Below, in pieces: positions 13,890-19,950 of a stretch of DNA of 22,651 bases; the stretch's first letter is position 1; the number at the start of each line of letters is the position of its first letter. The DNA comes from GWA2-44-9 sp964429675 (GTDB taxonomy: Bacteria; Patescibacteriota; Minisyncoccia; 2-02-FULL-40-12; GWA2-44-9), in NCBI GenBank assembly GCA_964429675.1, contig CAYSDF010000008.1, positions 1 to 22,651 of the forward strand, given 5' to 3'. A program made the translations under genes and the position numbers. The notes below the pieces were generated by a model, which saw only the letters and a program-made list of their open reading frames with translations, searched no databases and was not told where the DNA came from.

Positions 13890-14369
13890 ATGCAAATTAC
13901 AAATTACAAATTACAAATTACAAAAAAGAAATTATTGTTATTTGCTTTCATGTTTATTGTTATTTCTTCTGTAGCTGCACCGGCTTTTGCTGGTTGGACT
14001 TGGGGAGACCCTATTGTTCCCTGTGGGGGATTAGACAAATATGGAAATAAACAAGCGCCCTGTGATGATCCACAATTCCAGGGTTACTGCGCACTTCTTC
14101 TGCTGGTTCAGAATCTTATAGACTTTGTTACTCTCGGAGTTTTGCCTGTTGTGGGCACTCTTTTGTATATCGTCGGAGGATTCTTTATTCTTTTGGGCGG
14201 AGCAAGTCCGGGTATGGTCAGCCGGGGGAAGAGTATAATGTGGAGTACGACTATGGGGATAATTATTATTCTTACTGCTTGGCTGATAACTAATACGGTG
14301 ATTGTCAGTTTATCGGGCGGTAATATTCAAAACTGGAATACAATTCAATGCCCATTCCCAACAACATAA
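13890..14369 (+). CDS. T4SS pilin-like two-helix protein
   Basis: 159 residues. A signal peptide (LLLFAFMFIVISSVAAPAFA, likely cut after residue 34) is preceded by an odd N-terminal extension, MQITNYKLQITKKK, encoded by a tandem heptanucleotide repeat. The mature protein has a short Cys-containing loop region (PCGGLDKYGNKQAPCDD), then two membrane helices (about 72-100 and 118-142) around a short basic loop (GMVSRGKSIMW): the layout of VirB2/TrbC-type pilin subunits found as 'T4SS pilin' in Patescibacteria. It follows the solute-binding gene by 2 nt. No SD. Confidence 0.8.
   Translation: MQITNYKLQITKKKLLLFAFMFIVISSVAAPAFAGWTWGDPIVPCGGLDKYGNKQAPCDDPQFQGYCALLLLVQNLIDFVTLGVLPVVGTLLYIVGGFFILLGGASPGMVSRGKSIMWSTTMGIIIILTAWLITNTVIVSLSGGNIQNWNTIQCPFPTT
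13893..13924 (+). repeat. Heptanucleotide tandem repeat CAAATTA x4 in the 5' coding end
   Basis: Four perfect CAAATTA units plus a partial fifth begin right after the ATG. Seven is not a multiple of three, so gain or loss of one unit shifts the frame of the pilin gene. Confidence 0.9.
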
Positions 14370-14387
14370 TAATAATTAAAAATAACT

Positions 14388-14425
14388 ACTGCCGTATCTG
14401 AAATTATTATTTTCAATATAGCAGT
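14388..14425 (+). promoter_or_regulatory. Hairpin before the 14432 gene
   Basis: ACTGC (14388-14392) pairs with GCAGT (14421-14425), and TGAAA pairs with TTTCA inside. A short A-run and the next ATG follow. It may be a weak internal terminator, a processing site or a translation control element. Confidence 0.4.
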
Positions 14426-14431
14426 CAAAAA

Positions 14432-15148
14432 ATGAAAAAATTTATAATCGCTAGTGCAATCATCGCTTCGTTCGTATCAACAATAGCTTTTGCTGCAAAG
14501 CCTGATCCAAATGCCGATATTGGCAGCCTAAGTTATGTATTTCACTTATACTACGACAACGGCCAGCTATTTGCTGATCGTGACTTTCAGATTAAATACG
14601 ATGTCGTTGCTCAGAAATTTACTCCCGAAGTAATAACCACATCTAAGCCCTATAAGGGAGAAGTTATTAGCTTCAAAAACGCTGTTATCTCAACTTTTGT
14701 CTTCGATCCTCAAAAAGGTAACCCTACTTTTACGAAAGGAAAGATATCGGTTAGCGCTCCTTATGCCGCAGATGCGCTTAAGGTAAATTTTCTGGATAAT
14801 ACAGGAAAGCAAATTCTTTCTATCTTTGTAAGTGACAGTTCGTTCTGCAATGATAATGGCGCTTGTGATGTGGCTACCGGAGAAAATCAGAAGACTTGTC
14901 CAAATGATTGTTCTGCAAAAGCGACCTCGGTACCTATCGCTAGCACAATTACGAATAAGAATCTTCCGCCAGTTAGTGCCTCAGGCGGCAACTCCGGTTT
15001 AGTTAGTATTTTGACATATGTCGTGGCTGGTCTTGCTGCTGTTGCCGTTGCCTGGTTCGGATGGAAGTGGTGGAAAAATAAAAAGTCAGCCGCTATGTCC
15101 TCAGATTCTTCTAATTCTTCTCCGTTGCCTCCTCCACCCGTCAACTAA
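14432..15148 (+). CDS. Secreted protein with C-terminal membrane anchor
   Basis: 238 residues. Signal peptide (MKKFIIASAIIASFVSTIAFA, cut near residue 21), a beta-rich outer domain (about 25-135) resembling a small surface-protein fold, a Cys-rich motif at 139-160 (CNDNGACDVATGENQKTCPN and on to DC) of the kind found in many archaeal and Patescibacteria surface proteins and possibly calcium-binding, a Ser/Pro linker, one membrane helix (about 192-212) with WKWWKNKK as stop-transfer signal, and a short Ser/Pro tail in the cytoplasm. It does not carry the two-helix pilin domain. It lies in the pilin operon, so a structural or adhesion role is inferred. Confidence 0.75.
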   Translation: MKKFIIASAIIASFVSTIAFAAKPDPNADIGSLSYVFHLYYDNGQLFADRDFQIKYDVVAQKFTPEVITTSKPYKGEVISFKNAVISTFVFDPQKGNPTFTKGKISVSAPYAADALKVNFLDNTGKQILSIFVSDSSFCNDNGACDVATGENQKTCPNDCSAKATSVPIASTITNKNLPPVSASGGNSGLVSILTYVVAGLAAVAVAWFGWKWWKNKKSAAMSSDSSNSSPLPPPPVN

Positions 15149-15156
15149 TATAGCTG

Positions 15157-15897
15157 ATGAATAAACTAATCATAATGTTATTAGCATTATCAGCCTTCTT
15201 TTTCTCGTTTGTTCATGCTCAATATCCCCCCTCCATAGCAGTGTATTTTAAGGTCGTCCCTTCTCAAGTTGCTTCTGTGCCTGCTGATCTTAATTTTAAA
15301 TTGAGTTTCAGCTCAAGTGTCTTATCGCAATGCCCGAACGGGAGCTTCCTGTGGAGCGTTGAAAGTAGATATCAGGATTCGCAGGGGGATTTTTATAGAT
15401 TGATAAAAACTGGATCAAGCTTGTGGCCGGTTGCCGGTAGCCCTGTTGTCTTGGATTTTACTCAGAATATTTCTCCAGTCGGCAACCCACGTTTTATAAG
15501 TTTTCTAGCCTCGGCCGACTGCGATACTTATGTCGGCGGGGGATTAGTTAGTTCTTCCTGGATAACAATAGAGAATTTAAGTGGGGATTCAGGATTTATC
15601 ATTAATTCAAATAATGGTACCGATCAGAATGTTAACTTTGGAATTACAAATCCTGTAATCGGGAACCCCAACAATGTTCTGGCGGTGGGCCTCCTTATAG
15701 CCAACTGGATATTTAATATAGTCATTCCTATTGCAGTAGGCCTCTTTATTTATGCCGGTTTTAGATTCGTTACGTCCCGGGGTAATCCGGGCGGTGTTCA
15801 AGAAGGTAAAAGGCTGTTGTGGTATACTATTATTGGATTGGCAATAGTACTTATCGGCAAGGGATTTATAGTTTTGATTCAAAGCATTCTAGGCTAA
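15157..15897 (+). CDS. Pilin-domain protein with large extracellular domain
   Basis: 246 residues. Signal peptide (about 1-21), an extracellular beta-rich domain (about 25-150, with VYFKVVPSQVASVPADLNFKL and a pair of Cys), then a C-terminal two-helix pilin module: ANWIFNIVIPIAVGLFIYAG (about 181-203), the loop TSRGNPGGVQEGKRLLW, and YTIIGLAIVLIGKGFIVLI (about 225-243). The module matches the other pilins in this operon. Gaps to its neighbours are 8 and 4 nt. No SD. Likely a minor or tip pilin. Confidence 0.82.
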   Translation: MNKLIIMLLALSAFFFSFVHAQYPPSIAVYFKVVPSQVASVPADLNFKLSFSSSVLSQCPNGSFLWSVESRYQDSQGDFYRLIKTGSSLWPVAGSPVVLDFTQNISPVGNPRFISFLASADCDTYVGGGLVSSSWITIENLSGDSGFIINSNNGTDQNVNFGITNPVIGNPNNVLAVGLLIANWIFNIVIPIAVGLFIYAGFRFVTSRGNPGGVQEGKRLLWYTIIGLAIVLIGKGFIVLIQSILG

Positions 15898-15901
15898 TTA
15901 A

Positions 15902-17350
15902 ATGAAGAAAATATTACTTGTTATCACCCTACTTATAGTGATCTCTGGTTTCTACGGAGCCAGGATTAATAGTGCTAGTGCTCAGCAGACTGTTAATTGC
16001 GATGACGGAGCAATCCCAGAGCCAAATTATAAGTTTTGGGGAGATTTACCTCCTGGATTTCAAATTGATACTACTCCAGCTTTTACAGACGTCTATAATA
16101 ATGGCAATGCCATAGAGAAAATATCCGTAGAAGGACCGAACGTTTGCGTCGGTTATACGGCCTTGTTCTGGGTGTGGGATGATACGGGGTTTACCAGATA
16201 TGGAGGAGTTCAGGGAAGTCTAATCTTGGGCCCTCAGATGCGATCAGCCACAGTCCGAACTTGGCAGTTATATCTGAACTGGATTCCTAACAACCTAGGC
16301 CTTACTAACGGAAGATATAAGTTCATGCTATACGGCATCTATGATCCCAGCGGGAATCTAATTCCTTACGCCTCCGCACTCTCCACTAATACTTTAATTA
16401 TCGGGGCCCCGCCTCCAACTGGTAATATAAACTGCAATGGTTCTGCCGGCTCTTGCAGTATTGCTTATAATACATCGGCTAATATTTCATGGAGTTCTAC
16501 CAACACTTCTTATTGCGTCGTCTCGCCTCCGGGCTGGAATACCACTTCCGGCTCTCAACCGACTGGTAGTTTAACATCTACAACCGTTTACACGCTTAGT
16601 TGTTCTGGTCCTGGCGGGACATTTCTACAGGATGTTACAGTTAATGTCGCCCCTGCTCCTACTCCGACTCCCACATCAACACCAGTCCCTACTCCGACAC
16701 CTACTCCAACCCCAACCCCAACACCAACACCTACTCCTACGCCCACTCCAACCCCAACCCCCAGCCCAATAATTACCCCTACGCCAACCCCGACACCGAT
16801 AGTCCCAGCTATGCCAACAGCGTTTATATACTGTAACAGTGTAAATCCTTGCATTATAAATAGTGGTAGCTCGGCTACAATCAGTTGGAATTCTTCTAAT
16901 GCTACATCTTGCACAATTTCACCAGCTGGCTGGTCTGGTACTTCCGGAACTCAATCAACTGGCGTACTGACAACAGACCAGACATATATTATTAATTGCT
17001 CCGGTTCGGGCGGCTCAGTATCTAATAGCGTAACTGTTAACGTTCAGACCCCAGTAGGTACTAATAGCTTTTTCCCGCTTACGTTTAGTAACCCATTAGG
17101 AACCCAGACTATAAATGATCTCTTAAACACCCTCTTATATTGGCTGTATCGTCTCGCTGCTCCAATTGTTGTAGCCATGATAATATATGCCGGAATATTG
17201 TTTATATTGGCTAAGGGAGATCCTCAGAAGGTATCTAAAGCCAAAAGAGTCTTGTTGTATGCAGTTATAGGACTTGCTATTATACTTGTTAATGTAGGAT
17301 TTAGTTGTCTTATCGGAAGTATCCTTAAAATTCCTGTGGCTGGCTGCTAG
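15902..17350 (+). CDS. Giant pilin fusion: Ig-like modules, Thr-Pro stalk, pilin domain
   Basis: 482 residues. Signal peptide (about 1-27), an N-terminal extracellular domain (about 30-175), a first Ig-like module (about 178-250, ANISWSSTNTSYC and VYTLSCSGPGG), a Thr-Pro stalk (about 254-300), a second Ig-like module of the same type (about 308-382, ATISWNSSNATSC and TYIINCSGSGG), and a C-terminal two-helix pilin module (about 408-475; LYRLAAPIVVAMIIYAGILF, loop AKGDPQKVSKAKRVLLY, second helix). The two Ig-like modules are clear internal duplicates. A stalked adhesin displayed on a pilin base is the likely role (inference). Flanking gaps are 4 and 2 nt. Confidence 0.85.
   Translation: MKKILLVITLLIVISGFYGARINSASAQQTVNCDDGAIPEPNYKFWGDLPPGFQIDTTPAFTDVYNNGNAIEKISVEGPNVCVGYTALFWVWDDTGFTRYGGVQGSLILGPQMRSATVRTWQLYLNWIPNNLGLTNGRYKFMLYGIYDPSGNLIPYASALSTNTLIIGAPPPTGNINCNGSAGSCSIAYNTSANISWSSTNTSYCVVSPPGWNTTSGSQPTGSLTSTTVYTLSCSGPGGTFLQDVTVNVAPAPTPTPTSTPVPTPTPTPTPTPTPTPTPTPTPTPTPSPIITPTPTPTPIVPAMPTAFIYCNSVNPCIINSGSSATISWNSSNATSCTISPAGWSGTSGTQSTGVLTTDQTYIINCSGSGGSVSNSVTVNVQTPVGTNSFFPLTFSNPLGTQTINDLLNTLLYWLYRLAAPIVVAMIIYAGILFILAKGDPQKVSKAKRVLLYAVIGLAIILVNVGFSCLIGSILKIPVAGC
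16661..16798 (+). repeat. Thr-Pro coding repeat (ACN-CCN)n
   Basis: Long run of Thr-Pro dipeptides, broken by SPII and a few Ser/Val. The degenerate hexamer repeat is prone to length change in steps that keep frame. The antisense Gly-Val frame here is only its shadow. Confidence 0.9.
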
Positions 17351-17352
17351 TT

Positions 17353-17778
17353 ATGAGTAAATATAAGATAACCATCAAAAATTGCTTGCTATTTGTCGGA
17401 GCCTTTATCGGAGGTCTTTTTCCGGTTCTTTCCGGCTATGCAGCAGTCAACTTGTTTAACGGGAATCTTAGCGGGGCTCCCGGGCAAGACTTAACAATCG
17501 AGGGGGTACTTGCTATAATAGTAGGAGTAACGTGCTGGATTTCAAAGACAGCAATAGTTATTATTCTGTGCGGTATAATTGTATATGCATTTCTGTATTT
17601 CAAGAGTCGAGGTAATCCAAGTGAGTTAAATACCGCCAATCAGGCTTTGAAGTGGGGATTGGTAGGGGCCCTAGTTATATTTGCCGTGTATACAATAATC
17701 CGCAGCGTTGCCAGTGCATTGGGTGTCTCGGACGCAGACCTTGGCACATTCCTTTCTTTTTCCCTTACGTGTTCTTAG
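17353..17778 (+). CDS. T4SS pilin-like two-helix protein
   Basis: 141 residues. N-terminal signal or anchor helix (about 10-32), short outer segment (NLFNGNLSGAPGQDLTIEG), then two helices: IIVGVTCWISKTAIVIILCGIIVYAFLYF (about 52-80) and ALKWGLVGALVIFAVYTIIRSVA (about 97-120), joined by the loop KSRGNPSELNTANQ, matching the RGNP loop of the 15157 protein. It begins 2 nt after the giant pilin stop; no SD, so translation is probably coupled. Confidence 0.8.
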   Translation: MSKYKITIKNCLLFVGAFIGGLFPVLSGYAAVNLFNGNLSGAPGQDLTIEGVLAIIVGVTCWISKTAIVIILCGIIVYAFLYFKSRGNPSELNTANQALKWGLVGALVIFAVYTIIRSVASALGVSDADLGTFLSFSLTCS

Positions 17779-17797
17779 TTTAAATAATTTAATAAGC

Positions 17798-17853
17798 TAT
17801 CAATTATATATGGCCTGCTATTTTAAATTAAGTAGGAGATAGAATAATTGATA
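17798..17853 (+). promoter_or_regulatory. Inverted repeat upstream of the 17865 pilin
   Basis: TATCAATTAT (17798-17807) and ATAATTGATA (17844-17853) are exact complements with partial inner pairing. It lies in the largest early gap of the operon (86 nt) and ends 11 nt before the next ATG. Candidate for mRNA processing or a regulator site. Confidence 0.5.
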
Positions 17854-17864
17854 AAAATATTCAT

Positions 17865-18251
17865 ATGAAAAAGTTTCTGTTCGGTTCTGCTGTCGCGTCA
17901 GCTCTGTTAGCGATCGGAGGTCTTGCTATGGCATCTAATTGCTATACGGGGCCTAATGGCGTTACGTATTGTCCTAATCAGCCAGCTGGTAATACTCTTA
18001 CTGGCTCTGATTTTGCTCAGTTAATTAATAACTTTGCACAATTTTTGATCTTTACCAGTGTGGTGGTGGTGGTTATATTTATCATCTGGGCTGGAATAAC
18101 CTATACATCTGCTGGTGCTGATCAGGCGAAGGTAAAAGCTGCTAAAGACAGATTGAAGCAGGGCGTAATAGGGGGGCTTATTATATTTGGAGTAGGAACA
18201 ATCCTGGCTACAATACAGATCTTTATCCAGAATCCTAATGCCTTCTTCTAG
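17865..18251 (+). CDS. T4SS pilin-like two-helix protein
   Basis: 128 residues. Signal peptide (about 1-23, ending GGLAMA), a short exposed loop with two Cys (SNCYTGPNGVTYCPNQPAG) that may form a disulfide, then helices at about 52-78 (FLIFTSVVVVVIFIIWAGITY) and 98-118 (GVIGGLIIFGVGTILATIQIF) joined by TSAGADQAKVKAAKDRLKQ. The helix-loop-helix closely resembles the 18261 and 18772 proteins. Start ATG 17865; no good SD. Confidence 0.85.
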   Translation: MKKFLFGSAVASALLAIGGLAMASNCYTGPNGVTYCPNQPAGNTLTGSDFAQLINNFAQFLIFTSVVVVVIFIIWAGITYTSAGADQAKVKAAKDRLKQGVIGGLIIFGVGTILATIQIFIQNPNAFF

Positions 18252-18260
18252 TTAAGTTAT

Positions 18261-18617
18261 ATGCATAAATATTTAAAAAGTATCATTATGTCGCTGGCCA
18301 CTTTTGGCTGGGCGGGCATGTCGATGGCTCAGGGCGTTTCCATCCCTACGGGAACTCCGGTAACACTAGGAACTTTAGCAGGGGCTATTAATAATATAGC
18401 CGAATTTCTTATGTTCGCCGGGGCTGCCAGCGCTGTTATCTTCCTGGTTTGGGCGGGCGTTTCCTATGTAATGGCAGGTTCCGACTCTAAGAAAGTCAGT
18501 GACGCTAAACAGATGCTTAAAACTGCCCTTATCGGCTCCCTCATTATATTTGGTGTAGGCAGTATTATAGCCACATTGCAATTGATAGGAGAAGGAGATT
18601 TAAGTAAGATATTCTAG
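18261..18617 (+). CDS. T4SS pilin-like two-helix protein
   Basis: 118 residues. Signal peptide (about 1-23, ending GMSMA before QG), short outer segment, helices at about 48-68 (EFLMFAGAASAVIFLVWAGV) and 86-108, with loop MAGSDSKKVSDAKQMLKT. It shares the WAG-x-x-Y-x-x-AG-x-D-x-x-K-V-x-x-AK pattern with 17865. It starts 9 nt after that gene, so the two are paralogous and co-transcribed. Confidence 0.85.
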   Translation: MHKYLKSIIMSLATFGWAGMSMAQGVSIPTGTPVTLGTLAGAINNIAEFLMFAGAASAVIFLVWAGVSYVMAGSDSKKVSDAKQMLKTALIGSLIIFGVGSIIATLQLIGEGDLSKIF

Positions 18618-18660
18618 TATATTCAGTGTTGTGAGCTCCTAAAGTTACCAACAGGCCTTG

Positions 18661-18689
18661 TTGCAATGGTTGGCCATAGACAGTAAAAT
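18661..18689 (+). promoter_or_regulatory. Possible promoter of pilin copy 1
   Basis: TTGCAA (18661-18666), 17-bp spacer, TAAAAT (18684-18689). The leader of about 75 nt contains a GGGCTA/TAGCCC hairpin near 18728-18742 and ends with the SD. Confidence 0.5.
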
Positions 18690-18758
18690 GTAGAGTATAG
18701 CTAAAATTTTAAAACATACATGGATACGGGCTATTTAGCCCCATTCGTGTCATTTGAG

Positions 18759-19142
18759 AGGAGGTGTCTTTATGAAATTAAACAAGATTGCCCAGATTTC
18801 ATTAACAACAGCGGTGATTTTAATGCCTTTTTTGGCCATGGCTCAGTTGCCTGTTCCAACCAATCCGGTTGCATCATCGCAGGGATTAACTCTTACTGAG
18901 GTTGAGCAAAGAATTGTAGATGTGGCTCAGTTCCTTATCGCTATAGCCGTTATCGTAGCCGTCATATTCATTGTTTGGGGAGGTATCAGATATGTTATGG
19001 CTGGAGATGATTCTTCTAAGGCAGGAAGCGCCAAATCTACTATTGTAAATGGTATCATCGGTGCATTAATTATCTTGGCCGTAGGTATTATCATGCAAAC
19101 CTTAGCCAACTTAGTTGCTAGAACGTTCTTTACATAGTTTTA
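18759..19142 (+). repeat. 384-bp perfect direct repeat, copy 1
   Basis: Identical base by base to 19345-19728. The repeat starts just before the SD and ends 5 bases past the stop codon, so it is exactly a translation unit. The flanks differ. Confidence 0.95.
18772..19137 (+). CDS. Major T4SS pilin candidate, copy 1
   Basis: 121 residues. Signal peptide ending FLAMA before QLP (cut near residue 23), a short Thr/Pro/Ser-rich outer segment, then two helices at about 52-72 (FLIAIAVIVAVIFIVWGGIRY) and 90-112 (NGIIGALIILAVGIIMQTLA) around loop VMAGDDSSKAGSAKSTI. The protein is identical to the second copy. ATG 18772 is chosen for the ideal SD AGGAGGTG 7 nt upstream; a TTG six codons earlier overlaps that SD. 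Strong SD, own promoter and duplication suggest the most abundant pilin of the locus (inference). Confidence 0.88.
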   Translation: MKLNKIAQISLTTAVILMPFLAMAQLPVPTNPVASSQGLTLTEVEQRIVDVAQFLIAIAVIVAVIFIVWGGIRYVMAGDDSSKAGSAKSTIVNGIIGALIILAVGIIMQTLANLVARTFFT

Positions 19143-19153
19143 ATAATATTAAC

Positions 19154-19181
19154 AAAAATCAACCTATCCGGGTTGATTTTT
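19154..19181 (+). terminator. Terminator of pilin copy 1
   Basis: AAAAATCAACC, 6-nt loop, GGTTGATTTTT: a perfect 11-bp stem with T-run, 16 bp past the stop. Confidence 0.85.
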
Positions 19182-19183
19182 GT

Positions 19184-19211
19184 TTGGCGGAGATATGATG
19201 TAAAATATAAT
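19184..19211 (+). promoter_or_regulatory. Promoter of pilin copy 2
   Basis: TTGGCG (19184-19189), 16-bp spacer, TATAAT (19206-19211). It gives an unusually long leader of about 140 nt. Confidence 0.6.
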
Positions 19212-19235
19212 GATCAGTAGTTATTAAGACAGAGA

Positions 19236-19350
19236 CCCTATTAGTCGCCGACGCGTCTCCCCATTGCCTCTCTCGGAAGCAGGTCAGACAGGGTGTTGCA
19301 ATGGGCCCCTCGCGGGCGACTATATTAGGGGCCCTCTCCGAGAAAGGAGG
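19236..19350 (+). promoter_or_regulatory. Structured leader of pilin copy 2, possible riboregulator
   Basis: Nested helices: CCCTATTAGTCGCC (19236-19249) with GGCGACTATATTAGGG (19315-19330), and CCCATTGC (19260-19267) with GCAATGGG (19298-19305). A competing pair, CCTCTCTCGG (19267-19276) with CCGAGAAAGG (19338-19347, one mismatch), would take in the first bases of the SD. GC-rich compared with its surroundings. It matches no riboswitch class I can recall. Confidence 0.55.
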
Positions 19351-19728
19351 TGTCTTTATGAAATTAAACAAGATTGCCCAGATTTCATTAACAACAGCGG
19401 TGATTTTAATGCCTTTTTTGGCCATGGCTCAGTTGCCTGTTCCAACCAATCCGGTTGCATCATCGCAGGGATTAACTCTTACTGAGGTTGAGCAAAGAAT
19501 TGTAGATGTGGCTCAGTTCCTTATCGCTATAGCCGTTATCGTAGCCGTCATATTCATTGTTTGGGGAGGTATCAGATATGTTATGGCTGGAGATGATTCT
19601 TCTAAGGCAGGAAGCGCCAAATCTACTATTGTAAATGGTATCATCGGTGCATTAATTATCTTGGCCGTAGGTATTATCATGCAAACCTTAGCCAACTTAG
19701 TTGCTAGAACGTTCTTTACATAGTTTTA
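19345..19728 (+). repeat. 384-bp perfect direct repeat, copy 2
   Basis: Exact copy of 18759-19142, offset 586 bp. Confidence 0.95.
19358..19723 (+). CDS. Major T4SS pilin candidate, copy 2
   Basis: 121 residues, identical in protein and DNA to the gene at 18772-19137 (signal peptide, outer segment, two membrane helices around a small charged loop). The ATG at 19358 has the same SD AGGAGGTG. What differs is upstream: this copy has its own terminator-insulated promoter and a long folded leader, so it can be expressed under conditions different from copy 1. A strong palindromic terminator follows at 19747. Confidence 0.88.
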   Translation: MKLNKIAQISLTTAVILMPFLAMAQLPVPTNPVASSQGLTLTEVEQRIVDVAQFLIAIAVIVAVIFIVWGGIRYVMAGDDSSKAGSAKSTIVNGIIGALIILAVGIIMQTLANLVARTFFT

Positions 19729-19746
19729 GGCAACTTATGTGTACAT

Positions 19747-19778
19747 AAAACTAATCCCGCCTAGGCGGGATTAGTTTT
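19747..19778 (+). terminator. Terminator closing the pilin locus
   Basis: Perfect 32-bp palindrome with arms AAAACTAATCCCGCCT and AGGCGGGATTAGTTTT, followed by TTG. It is symmetrical, with A and T runs on both sides, so it can act on both strands. Confidence 0.85.
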
Positions 19779-19805
19779 TGTTAAATTTAATGTTTAGGGT
19801 AGAAT
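19778..19805 (+). promoter_or_regulatory. Promoter of tRNA-Leu
   Basis: TTGTTA (19778-19783), 16-bp spacer, TAGAAT (19800-19805), about 55 bp before the tRNA. Confidence 0.5.
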
Positions 19806-19828
19806 ACTTATAGTTTGCCCTCGTGGCG

Positions 19829-19848
19829 CCTGCCTGCCGGCAGGCAGG
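19829..19848. repeat. 20-bp perfect palindrome CCTGCCTGCCGGCAGGCAGG
   Basis: GC-only palindrome in an AT-rich gap, 12 bp before the tRNA. It would fold at the 5' end of the tRNA precursor. Confidence 0.8.
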
Positions 19849-19860
19849 GAATTGAATATC

Positions 19861-19947
19861 GCCGAGGTGGTGAAACTGGCAGACACACTAGCTTTAGGAG
19901 CTAGCGCTCGCAAGAGCATGCGGGTTCAAATCCCGCTCTCGGCACCA
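19861..19947 (+). tRNA. tRNA-Leu (anticodon UAG)
   Basis: 87 nt including an encoded CCA. Acceptor GCCGAGG pairs with TCTCGGC (one G-U). Anticodon stem CTAGC/GCTAG carries the loop TTTAGGA, anticodon TAG, which reads CUA (and other CUN). A long class II variable arm (CGCTCGCAAGAGCATG region) and the T-arm CGGGTTCAAATCCCG fit Leu. Confidence 0.96.
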
Positions 19948-19950
19948 ATA

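Noticed and set aside
16588..16914. Antisense Gly-Val-rich protein
   Set aside because: It is the mirror of the Thr-Pro stalk codons of the giant pilin; no start signal or independent support.
18759..19728. Insertion sequence carrying the duplicated gene
   Set aside because: The repeat is exactly a translation unit, with no transposase, terminal inverted repeats or target duplications at its edges.
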